Below, piece by piece: positions 8,801-15,811 of a DNA stretch of 53,631 bases. Each line of letters opens with the position of its first letter. Positions within the stretch are counted from its first letter, which is position 1. The notes under the pieces are model-generated. The model saw nothing but the letters and a program-made list of their open reading frames with translations, did not search any database and had not been told where the DNA came from. Source of the stretch: Pseudomonadota bacterium (lineage in GTDB: Bacteria; Pseudomonadota; Gammaproteobacteria; Burkholderiales; Thiobacillaceae); assembly GCA_030653935.1 (NCBI GenBank), contig JAURYL010000040.1, positions 1-53,631 of the forward strand. The letters run 5' to 3'. The position numbers and the translations under genes are program-made.

Positions 8801-11656
8801 TTGCCCATCGTCCTGCTGCGCATCGCCGACCTGGCCAACATCGAACTGGCGCGCCAGCTCATTCAGGCCCACGCCTACTGGCGTCTGAAGGGGCTGGTGG
8901 TGGACCTGGTGATCTGGAACGAAGACCGCGCCGGTTACCGGCAGGTACTGCAAGACCAGATCCTGGATCTGGTGGCGGTGGGCGTCGTGGGCGTGGAAGG
9001 CCAGGTGATGGACCGGCCGGGCGGCATCTTCGTGCGCTCGGCGGAGCAGATATCGGAGGAAGACCGCATCCTGTTCCAGACCGTCGCCCGGGTCGTCCTC
9101 AGCGACAGCCGGGGAACCCTGGCGGAACAGCTCAATCGCCCGGCGCCTCCGGAAGTGCGCGTGCCGCGCCTGGTGCCCAGCCGGCCACGGCAGGACGAGG
9201 CGCCCGCCGCCTTCGAATTGCCCCGGCGCGATCTGATCCTGGCCAACGGCCTCGGCGGCTTCACCCCGGATGGACGCGAGTACGTCATCACCACCACGCC
9301 GGCACAGCTCACCCCGGCGCCCTGGGTCAACGTGCTGGCCAATCCCCAGTTCGGCAGCGTTATCTCGGAGAGCGGCCAGGCCTATACCTGGGGCGAGAAC
9401 GCCCACGAATTCCGCCTCACACCCTGGCACAACGACCCGGTGTCCGACGCCGGCGGCGAGGCCTTTTACCTGCGCGACGAGGAAAGCGGCCAGTTCTGGT
9501 CGCCGACGCCGCTACCCCGCCGTGGCGCCACCCCCTACCTCAGCCGGCACGGCTTCGGCTACAGCGTGTTCGAGCATGCCGAGGCCGGCATCCGCTCGGA
9601 ACTGTGGGTCTATGTGGCCGTCGACGCGGCGGTCAAGTTCTCCGTGCTCAAGGTGCGCAACCAGTCCGGGCGGCCACGGCGGCTTTCCGCCACCGGCTAC
9701 GTGGAATGGGTGCTGGGCGACCTGCGGCCGAAATCGGCCATGTATTTGACCACCGAGGTCGATGCCTACAGCGGCGCGCTCTACGCGCGCAACCCTTACA
9801 ACACCGAGTTCCCCGACCGGGTCGCCTTCTTCGACGTGGACAACACGAACCGGACCAGCACCTGCGACCGCGGCGAATTCATCGGCCGCAATGGCAGCCT
9901 GGAGAATCCGGCGGCGATGCGTCGCACCCACCTGTCCGGCAAGGTGGGCAGCGGCCTCGACCCGTGCGCCGCGATCCAGGTGGGTTTCGCGCTGGGCGAC
10001 GGGGAGGAGCGCGAGATCATCTTCCGGCTTGGTCTGAGCGGCACGCCCGGCGGCGAGGGTGGCAACCTCGGCGCCAATCGCCTGGTGTACCGCTTCCGTG
10101 GCAGCGATGCCGCGCGGCGTGCCCTGGAAGAAGTTTGGCATTTCTGGAACCACAGCCTCGGCGCGGTCCAGGTGGAGACGCCCGACCAGTCGCTCAACGT
10201 GCTCGCCAACGGCTGGCTCCTGTATCAAACCCTGGCCTGCCGGATGTGGGCGCGCAGCGGCTATTACCAGTCGGGCGGCGCCTTCGGCTTCCGCGACCAG
10301 TTGCAGGACGCGATGGCGCTGGTGCACGCCGAGCCTCGGCTGCTGCGCGCGCAATTGCTCCTGTGCGCGGGCCGCCAGTTCCGCGAAGGCGATGCCCAGC
10401 ACTGGTGGCATCCGCCCTCCGGTCGCGGCGTGCGCACCCATTGTTCCGACGATTATCTGTGGCTGGCCCTGGCCACCTGCCGCTACGTGCTGGGCACGGG
10501 CGACACCGGCGTGCTGGAGGAACCCGTCCCGTTCCTCGAAGGCCGTCCGCTCAACCCGGAGGATGAGTCCTACTACGACCTGCCCGGCCGTTCCGAGAGC
10601 ACTGAGAGCCTGTACCAGCACTGCGTGCGGGCCCTCCGCCACGGATTGCGATTCGGCGAGCACGGCCTGCCCCTGATCGGCTCCGGCGACTGGAATGACG
10701 GCATGAACCGGGTGGGCGTGGGCGGCAAGGGGGAGAGCGTCTGGCTGGGCTTCTTCCTCTACGAAGTGCTGCAACAGTTCGCTACGCTGGCGCGCCGCCA
10801 CGACGACCCCGCCTTCGCCGACTTCTGCGCGACGCAAGGCGCGCGCCTGCGCGAGGACCTCGAACAGCACGCCTGGGACGGCGGCTGGTATCGCCGCGCC
10901 TGGTTCGACGACGGTACCCCGCTCGGTTCCGCCAGCAACGCCGAATGCCAGATCGACTCGATCTCGCAAAGCTGGGCGGTGCTGTCCGGGGTGGGTGGCA
11001 GTGGACGCGTGCGCATGGCCATGCAGGCGGTGGACGAACGCCTGGTGCGGCGCGAGCACGGCCTGATCCAGTTGCTCGACCCGCCCTTCGACCAGACCGA
11101 CCTGGACCCCGGCTACATCAAGGGTTATGTGCCCGGCGTGCGCGAGAACGGCGGCCAGTACACCCACGCCGCCATCTGGGCGGCCATGGCCTTCGCGGCC
11201 CTGGGCGACAGCCGCCGCGCCTGGGAACTCACCACCATGATCAACCCGGCCAACCACGCGAAATCGCAGGACGCCATCGCCACCTACAAGGTGGAACCCT
11301 ACGTCATGGCCGCCGACGTCTACGCGGTGGCGCCGCACACTGGCCGTGGCGGCTGGACCTGGTACACCGGCTCGGCCGGCTGGATGTACCGACTCATCGT
11401 CGAATCTCTGCTTGGGCTACGCCTGGAAGTGGACCGGCTGCATGTCACCCCCTGCCTGCCGTCACACTGGCCCGGTTTCAAGGCTCACTACCGCTATCGG
11501 GAGACGGTCTACCACATCACCATCACGCAAACGCATGCCGGAAATGCGGGGAAGATTGCCGTGGTCGTCGATGGCATCGAGCAGGAACGGCAGGAGATTC
11601 CTCTGGTCGATGACCATCAGGAACATGCGGTGGAGGTGAGTGTGCCGGCACGATAA
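2879..11656 (+). CDS. ndvB: NdvB-like cyclic beta-1,2-glucan synthase
   Basis: This giant inner-membrane enzyme should polymerise UDP-glucose into beta-1,2-glucan and cyclise it to periplasmic cyclic glucan. Its 2,925 residues match the size of Brucella/Agrobacterium cyclic glucan synthases (about 2,850). Order of parts: an N-terminal region with PLRAELFS and EWLLDNLYLVEEQ; membrane helices about 428-485; a GT84 glycosyltransferase with DTDTQLPRD at 652-660 and WIRGDW at 801-806; more membrane helices about 835-885 and 955-1010; a glycoamylase-like domain about 1380-1565; then two carbohydrate-binding/GH94-type modules. The last has the phosphorylase-type GDWNDGMN, with Asp2604 and Asp2607. 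The start is a TTG six bases after GGGAG. The next in-frame ATG (3042) would lose the conserved N-terminal motif. Its 3' end recurs at 23,700-24,108. No adjacent exporter gene (ndvA) was seen. Confidence 0.9.
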   Translation: MRAAWIAGNTNFFGHWWGRIRTHLVGVSPDGSGVPGKYGDDEPPLRAELFSSDQMAQHGVRLASAHRLAPGRVSEQLLSRLDANEGVLIETCNRLKAVVAAKQRITPAGEWLLDNLYLVEEQIRTARRHLPKGYSRELPSLAEGASRELPRVYDIALETIAHGDGRVSPESLSRFVAAYQTVTPLRLGELWAIPIMLRLALIENLRRVAVRIASGSVDRGLAVAWTNKLTEIAHQDPKNLILVIADMARSNPPMTASFVSELARSLQGQGLALALPLTWIEQQLAESGLSIEQLVRSGNQRQATDQVSISNSIGSLRFLGTMDWREFVEAMSVVERTLRTDPGAAYAGMDFASRDRYRHAVEKIAKASGLSEDAVASRAIELAQAGAARTGPADRSAHVGYYLVDRGLPELENATRASPPLGARLRRRASRSPLLLYLGAIALLTLLLSAGLLAQAWMDAAGDWVLILTGLLALLATGQLAVALVNWLFTLLASPHPLPRMDFSTGIPPESRALVVVPTLLTSPRNIEHLVEALEVRFLANRDANLHFGLLTDFCDAAEEVLANDAPLLRLARERIEALNAHYAEGGNDVFFLFHRPRRWNPHDKIWMGYERKRGKLADLNALLREGNSEAFSLVVGATALLADVKYVITLDTDTQLPRDAAHQFVGTMAHPLNRPVYDAALGRVCAGYGILQPRVSASLPGTSQSRYARLNGGEPGIDPYTRAVSDVYQDAFQEGSFIGKGIYDVAAFEQALKGHFRENRILSHDLLEGCYVRAGLLSDVQLYEEYPARYGADVNRRYRWIRGDWQLVGWLLPWLRGPDGQRRRNPLSMLSRWKLLDNLRRSLVPAALTLLLLLGWTVFSSALLWTLAVLGVLLIPSLLATLLDVIRKPDDMRPGQHLATTAHAAGQRLLQTGFALVTLPHEAFYSLDAVLRTLGRLLFTQQRLLEWNPSGDQERQTRSDLATSFRAMGFAPVLAVGCAITLALENPAALLVAGPILLLWLASPVITWWISLPLARREARLSAEQTRFLGRIARKTWAFFESFVGPEDHWLPPDNYQEYRIATLAHRTSPTNMGLALLANLSAHDFGYIPAGQLIERTGNTLETMGGMARYRGHFYNWYDTQTLQPLHPAYISSVDSGNLAGHLLTLRPGLIALLDRPIMEPRWLDGLGDTLRILEEAAGDSVPATLVQFRKQFDSASRPATIPALWHLLDQMLQSATAMRENLGQEPESQACWWLRALTRQCQAIRDDLIFLAPWIGQPAAPDGLVEQSELDPIPTLRALAGLALTTPHGNPGMTPIEDAWQAERRRHIELGSERAQARIADIQRLALQAGELANMEYGFLYDKSARLLSIGYNVDERRRDTSYYDLLASEARLSVFVAIAQGQLPQESWFALGRLLTRAGGEPILLSWSGSMFEYLMPQLVMPTYDHTLLDQTNRAAVARQIEYGQQRGVPWGISESGYNTVDVHFNYQYRAFGVPGLGLKRGLAEDLVVAPYASVMALMVAPEAACLNLQRLAAAGAEGWFGFFEAIDYTPARQRRGETHALVRSYMAHHQGMSLLALSTLLLDRPMQKRFAADPLFQATLLLLQERIPRASAFYTHAAELTGIEIGAGSPEMSIRVLNNPDTPVPEVQLLSNGRYHVMISHTGGGYSRWQDLAVTRWREDGTRDAWGTFAYLRDVESGAIWSTAHQPTLRRAEHYEAIFSEGRAEFRRRDRATGKSGDFDFDTHTDIVVSPEDDIELRRVRITNRSGTRRSIELTSYAEVVLAVPAADALHPAFSNLFVQTEIVEPSRAILCTRRPRSRDEQSPWLFHLLAVHDADAEELSYETDRARFIGRGRSAAAPQAMDAAVALSGSQGSVLDPVLAIRCRITLDPEQSASVDLVYGIADSRAAALNLVEKYQDRRLADRVFELAWTHAQVVLRQINADEADAQLYGRLANSVIHAHAALRADSSVLMKNRRGQSSLWGYAISGDLPIVLLRIADLANIELARQLIQAHAYWRLKGLVVDLVIWNEDRAGYRQVLQDQILDLVAVGVVGVEGQVMDRPGGIFVRSAEQISEEDRILFQTVARVVLSDSRGTLAEQLNRPAPPEVRVPRLVPSRPRQDEAPAAFELPRRDLILANGLGGFTPDGREYVITTTPAQLTPAPWVNVLANPQFGSVISESGQAYTWGENAHEFRLTPWHNDPVSDAGGEAFYLRDEESGQFWSPTPLPRRGATPYLSRHGFGYSVFEHAEAGIRSELWVYVAVDAAVKFSVLKVRNQSGRPRRLSATGYVEWVLGDLRPKSAMYLTTEVDAYSGALYARNPYNTEFPDRVAFFDVDNTNRTSTCDRGEFIGRNGSLENPAAMRRTHLSGKVGSGLDPCAAIQVGFALGDGEEREIIFRLGLSGTPGGEGGNLGANRLVYRFRGSDAARRALEEVWHFWNHSLGAVQVETPDQSLNVLANGWLLYQTLACRMWARSGYYQSGGAFGFRDQLQDAMALVHAEPRLLRAQLLLCAGRQFREGDAQHWWHPPSGRGVRTHCSDDYLWLALATCRYVLGTGDTGVLEEPVPFLEGRPLNPEDESYYDLPGRSESTESLYQHCVRALRHGLRFGEHGLPLIGSGDWNDGMNRVGVGGKGESVWLGFFLYEVLQQFATLARRHDDPAFADFCATQGARLREDLEQHAWDGGWYRRAWFDDGTPLGSASNAECQIDSISQSWAVLSGVGGSGRVRMAMQAVDERLVRREHGLIQLLDPPFDQTDLDPGYIKGYVPGVRENGGQYTHAAIWAAMAFAALGDSRRAWELTTMINPANHAKSQDAIATYKVEPYVMAADVYAVAPHTGRGGWTWYTGSAGWMYRLIVESLLGLRLEVDRLHVTPCLPSHWPGFKAHYRYRETVYHITITQTHAGNAGKIAVVVDGIEQERQEIPLVDDHQEHAVEVSVPAR

Positions 11657-11675
11657 GGTCGTGCCCTCGCGTTGC

Positions 11676-11706
11676 AGGGCGAGCAGTAACTGCTGCTCGC
11701 CCTTAT
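11676..11706 (+). terminator. Rho-independent terminator after ndvB
   Basis: The 11-bp arms AGGGCGAGCAG and CTGCTCGCCCT (11676-11686 and 11693-11703) enclose a six-base loop and are followed by TATTC. It lies 20 bases after the ndvB stop, in the convergent gap with the Res gene. It may serve both strands. Confidence 0.65.
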
Positions 11707-11816
11707 TCAGCGTGTTGCGCGGTGTGGGACTTGTACATCTTGGTCAGAATCAAGATGCGTTTGATTTGCGGGTGCCATCCACTTTCCTTCGTTCTGTCGT
11801 CCTCGATGCGTGTGGC

Positions 11817-14564
11817 CTACCGCTTCACCTCGAAGCGCAGATAGTCCGTCAGCCGCTTTGACTCGGTAACCTCGTCATGTGGCAGCAAGAGATACCTCCA
11901 CGGCTTGGTGCCCACCTCAGCAGCATGATCCGACGCATGCTTGCACCAACGCGCGGCTGAATCAGCCTTGGCTTGGACTTCTTGCGTGTTGACGTCTGCA
12001 CGGGCCTTGGTTTCCACCATATAAGTGGTCGAATCCGTTTCGGCGACAAAGTCAGGAATGTACTCAGGCTGTTCGGTTCCGAGCTTGTAGTAAATCTGGA
12101 ACTGCCCCTTCGCCGGTTTGAACCACTTCAGCGCATCCCGCTCCAGGATGATGCAAAAACGGCGCTCAGTGTCTGAATCGAACTTCTGCAGCGGATATAG
12201 ACAGCGCTCGAAGCCCCCAAACAACATCTGCTTGATGCGGCTCGTCTCAACAACTGTTTCCCGGAAATGATGTGCTGTCTGGCCCACCGTGGCGGTGTAG
12301 TTGCACGGTTTCAACTCGGTAAAACCGCGACTGACCTGCACCTCATACGAGGTCGCCTGCTCCCAGAAATGCGCCATCATCTGCGCGTGGATTTCCCGGG
12401 CGATCAGACGGCGATCCCGATCCAGCACGCTGCGGGCTTCGTCTTCGGAGAGGTAGCCGAGCAGATGCCGCACCAGTTGCCCCGAGAGGTCGTAGAGCAA
12501 ATCGGCGTGGGTGAAGTAGTCGATGTCATCGAAATCGACCAGGGCATGGACGATGTAATCCTCCAGCCGGGCTTCCTTCAAACCCACTTCCGACGCCAAG
12601 GTGAACTGCTCATTCGTTCGTAGCATCTGGCCAACGATCTCGCGCTCGCCCGGTTGCAGGTGCAATTGGCCTACGTCCAGTTGGAACGGATGAAAGCCCG
12701 TGGTGACCTCGCCTGTCGGTACTACTGCAATGCGGGGAATGTCGATGGTCTGCTGCACCACGATCTCAGTGGTTTTCGCCACCACAGCGGCCAGATCCAG
12801 CTTGATCTGGGTCTCGTCAACATCGGCGATCAAGCTCCCCTGCAAGGGTTTCAGCCGTTCGGTGACTTCGGCAAGAATCTCGCGCTGCACCTCTGGTCTG
12901 AGCAGCGCGCTGCTGGTCGGCACCAGATCACGCTTGACCTCGTATTTGCCGATCACGTCCATGACGATTCGGGCGGCCTGGCGTTCCGCATCGGTGGAAA
13001 ACACCGGCATAGGCGCTTGCCCCGAGTTCGAGTCCGCACCATTTTCCGCAGGCGTCAAAGTTACCGACGGTGCATCCGCCAGTCCCAAGCGAGTCATCGC
13101 GCCTGAGCCCACCTGAACACTGACCTTGTTGTCGTCGGCGCTCGGCGCATCGAGGATGACCTGCTTCAGACGGATCGGCGAATCGGCGCGGTTTGCCTCG
13201 TCGATGATCTCCTGAAATTTGTCGTGGGCGACGATGTTCAACCGATCCACGGCGGCGACGCCCGTGCGCTTGCCATAGGGCAAACGCAGACCCCGGCCGA
13301 TGGATTGCTCGATCAGCGTGCGGGCGTTGGCGGCGCGCAGTGGCACGATGGTGTAGAGATTGGTCACGTCCCAGCCTTCCTTCAGCATGTTGACGTGAAT
13401 CACGATCTCGGTCGGCTCGTCGACGCTCTCTACCGCCAACAGGCGGCGAACCATCTCCTCTTCTTCCGCGCCGGTCCGGCTGGAGTCCACCTGGATCACC
13501 TTGCCCCGGTAGCGCCCGCCGTGGAACGCATCCGACTCCAGAAGCGCCAATAGTTGCCCTGCATGGGTGGTATCCCGCGCGATGACCAGCATAAAGGGCT
13601 TCACAACCTTGACCCCGTTCTCGCGGGCGTAGGTCAACAACTCCACCTTGGTGGTCTCGTGCAGGCGCACGCCATCTTCCAGCTTGGTCTTCTCAATGTC
13701 CTCCGGCGTGTGGGCACGGGCATCAAAGTTGCGCTGGGTGACAACCGCAGGTTCCTTCACGAAGCCGTCTTCCATCGCCCGTGCCAGCGGGTAATCCATC
13801 ACCACGTTTTTGAACGGTACGGTTTTGCCCGCCGAGGCCTCGACGAACGGCGTCGCGGTCAACTCCAGGCCGAACAGCGGCTTCAGCTCGTTGATCGAAC
13901 GCACCCCCGCACTGGCCCGATAGCGGTGCGACTCATCCATCAGCAGTACCAAGTCGGACAAGTTCGCCAGATAGTTGAAATAGCTATCGCCCAGCACCTC
14001 TCGCATCCGCTTGATGCGGGGCTCCTTGCCGCCACGCACTTCGGAGCTGATCTTGGCGATGTTGAAGATATTGATGGTGACCGGCGACAGCAGATTGCTC
14101 TGCACATTGGCGGCGCGTTGTTCGTAGTTGTCGCCGGTAATGATCTCGGGCGGCTGCTGGGCGAACTCGGCGATGCCCTTGAACACGTACTTCGGCGTGT
14201 TGGGCGTGAAGTCCGCGATCAGCTTGTCGTAGATCGTCAGGTTCGGCGCCAGCACGAAGAAATTGTTGATGCCGTGGGCCAAGTGCAGATAGGTGATAAA
14301 CGCCCCCATCAGCCGGGTCTTGCCGACCCCGGTGGCCAACGCAAAGCAGAGTGATGGGAAGTCCCGCTCGAAGTCCTCCAGCGTGACAAATTCCGCTTTG
14401 AGGATGTTCAGCAGAGCGGTCAGATCGCGCTCATGACCAAGCCCCCCATGGCCAAGCAACTCCGGCGCGGCGGCGATGGCACGCGCCAGGCGGGAGAGAG
14501 ATTCCGCCTGCGGCGGGCGAAGGGAAAGACGGCCGCTGACGTGATGAAAAACGCGGCTGTTCAT
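11817..14564 (-). CDS. Type III-like restriction enzyme Res subunit (helicase-nuclease)
   Basis: This 915-residue protein is the cleavage subunit of a type III-like restriction system. The SF2 helicase part has Walker A ATGVGKT (77-83), a DESH motif II (210-213), the LTATPF motif III region and a late IEQSIGRGLRLP motif VI. The C-terminus has a PD-(D/E)xK nuclease signature: PD at 837-838 and ETK at 851-853. It should translocate on or switch by ATP hydrolysis and cut unmodified DNA together with Mod. It is the last gene of the operon; its ATG overlaps the AlbA_2 gene stop (ATGA). It converges with ndvB. Length and motifs look intact. The start at 14564 fits translational coupling. Confidence 0.88.
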   Translation of the reverse strand: MNSRVFHHVSGRLSLRPPQAESLSRLARAIAAAPELLGHGGLGHERDLTALLNILKAEFVTLEDFERDFPSLCFALATGVGKTRLMGAFITYLHLAHGINNFFVLAPNLTIYDKLIADFTPNTPKYVFKGIAEFAQQPPEIITGDNYEQRAANVQSNLLSPVTINIFNIAKISSEVRGGKEPRIKRMREVLGDSYFNYLANLSDLVLLMDESHRYRASAGVRSINELKPLFGLELTATPFVEASAGKTVPFKNVVMDYPLARAMEDGFVKEPAVVTQRNFDARAHTPEDIEKTKLEDGVRLHETTKVELLTYARENGVKVVKPFMLVIARDTTHAGQLLALLESDAFHGGRYRGKVIQVDSSRTGAEEEEMVRRLLAVESVDEPTEIVIHVNMLKEGWDVTNLYTIVPLRAANARTLIEQSIGRGLRLPYGKRTGVAAVDRLNIVAHDKFQEIIDEANRADSPIRLKQVILDAPSADDNKVSVQVGSGAMTRLGLADAPSVTLTPAENGADSNSGQAPMPVFSTDAERQAARIVMDVIGKYEVKRDLVPTSSALLRPEVQREILAEVTERLKPLQGSLIADVDETQIKLDLAAVVAKTTEIVVQQTIDIPRIAVVPTGEVTTGFHPFQLDVGQLHLQPGEREIVGQMLRTNEQFTLASEVGLKEARLEDYIVHALVDFDDIDYFTHADLLYDLSGQLVRHLLGYLSEDEARSVLDRDRRLIAREIHAQMMAHFWEQATSYEVQVSRGFTELKPCNYTATVGQTAHHFRETVVETSRIKQMLFGGFERCLYPLQKFDSDTERRFCIILERDALKWFKPAKGQFQIYYKLGTEQPEYIPDFVAETDSTTYMVETKARADVNTQEVQAKADSAARWCKHASDHAAEVGTKPWRYLLLPHDEVTESKRLTDYLRFEVKR

Positions 14565-15811
14565 GCCGCGCCTTTTTCCGGCGGGGGCGATGCGGCAAAA
14601 ATGGTCAATTTCAATTCCATGTCGTCCAGATTTTCATAAACAGGGCGTTTGCCGGAAATGCTCTCGCTTTCATCCAGGGTGATTTTCACGCCCATTCCCC
14701 TTCTATCCATCAGCGTGTTGCGGCTCAAACCCATTTCCTGAACCGGGTAATAAGTCGCGAAAAGGCTGCACAGGACATCATTTCTGGGAAGAGACATCGC
14801 CGTCATTGTGTCGACCTGCATCGTATTGGGCAGTGCACCAGGCGAATAAAGTTCAATTCGGTCGGCGAACATGAATAGACGGATTCGCCCGCCATATATG
14901 GAGTAATCCCGGTGCGCTACCGCATTCACGATGGCCTCAAAAACAGCGCGGATACTGTATTGCGGGTAATCGATGCGCCCTAGAGGTTTTCTTGCCGGGG
15001 TGCGCATATTGCGCCGGACAAAATGCAGCGCATCCCAAATCTGCCGATCCAACGGCCCGCCGATCACTTTTGCGTCGATTTGATCGTCGGCATCGTTATT
15101 CAGGCCGGTATAGGCGGCAGCGATGATTTCAGCATTCCGCAGCCAGCGCTGGGGTTCGAGGGTACATAACAGCACACCTGCCACGGTGGGCAACAATCGT
15201 CCATTTTCTTCGGCGAGCAAGTGCAATCGGCGCAACTGCTGCTCTGGTGTTCCATCATCCGGGCGCAACAACGGGCGAATCAACAAGGAATCAATATCTG
15301 TAATTTCCACTCCCGGCACGATCTGTTCCTCGAACCGGATGATGCGTGCCTGGCTGCGCTGTTGGAAAAGCCGCGCCAAGGCATCGGGGGTAAGTTCGCG
15401 CTTGGCATGACCCACACGGCGAAAATAGCCATTCGCGCTTTGATGCACCCACAGGCTGTGCGGCACCTCCACCACAATCACCGGCTGCGGCATGCCCTGT
15501 GCGTCGGGCAATTCAATATGGTGTGTCGTTACATCAAGCGGCGGCTTGATGCGGTCATTGCAAATGGCCGTTAGCCATGCTTCAACACGATCCAGCTGTG
15601 CCAGGGCAATTCCGCTGATTTCCCGGGTTTTGTCATCCACCCCCAAAATCAACATGCCACCCTTGGCATTGGCCAGCGCCGCCAGTTCATCGGATAAGCC
15701 ATCAGAATGCGGCTCGATGGTTTTTCCATCGTCGCGCAGCACCAGTTTTTTGAGCTCCAGGGTGGAGTCTTCACCCAGGCGGATACGTTGTTGCAGTTGT
15801 TCGATATTCAC
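14561..15811 (-). CDS. AlbA_2 (Schlafen-like) and HATPase-type domain protein
   Basis: This 416-residue protein belongs to the family often annotated as ATP-dependent DNA helicase RecG-related or Schlafen AlbA_2 putative transcriptional regulator. The N-terminus (about 1-130) has the AlbA_2 pattern TLELKK and SDELAALANAKGG-LILGV. The C-terminal part has an HATPase_c_4-like segment (FEAIVNAVAHRDYS, GGRIRLFMFADRIELYSPG). The start is a GTG that overlaps the mod stop (GTGA); its own stop overlaps the Res start. Placement between mod and res is unusual and implies a regulatory or effector role. AlbA_2 proteins can bind nucleic acids, and Schlafen relatives cut RNA, but no catalytic residues can be assigned here. 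Confidence 0.8.
   Translation of the reverse strand: MNIEQLQQRIRLGEDSTLELKKLVLRDDGKTIEPHSDGLSDELAALANAKGGMLILGVDDKTREISGIALAQLDRVEAWLTAICNDRIKPPLDVTTHHIELPDAQGMPQPVIVVEVPHSLWVHQSANGYFRRVGHAKRELTPDALARLFQQRSQARIIRFEEQIVPGVEITDIDSLLIRPLLRPDDGTPEQQLRRLHLLAEENGRLLPTVAGVLLCTLEPQRWLRNAEIIAAAYTGLNNDADDQIDAKVIGGPLDRQIWDALHFVRRNMRTPARKPLGRIDYPQYSIRAVFEAIVNAVAHRDYSIYGGRIRLFMFADRIELYSPGALPNTMQVDTMTAMSLPRNDVLCSLFATYYPVQEMGLSRNTLMDRRGMGVKITLDESESISGKRPVYENLDDMELKLTIFAASPPPEKGAA

Noticed and set aside
9512..11338. Another long antisense frame (608 codons) within ndvB
   Set aside because: Same reasoning: low-complexity composition and no recognisable motif.
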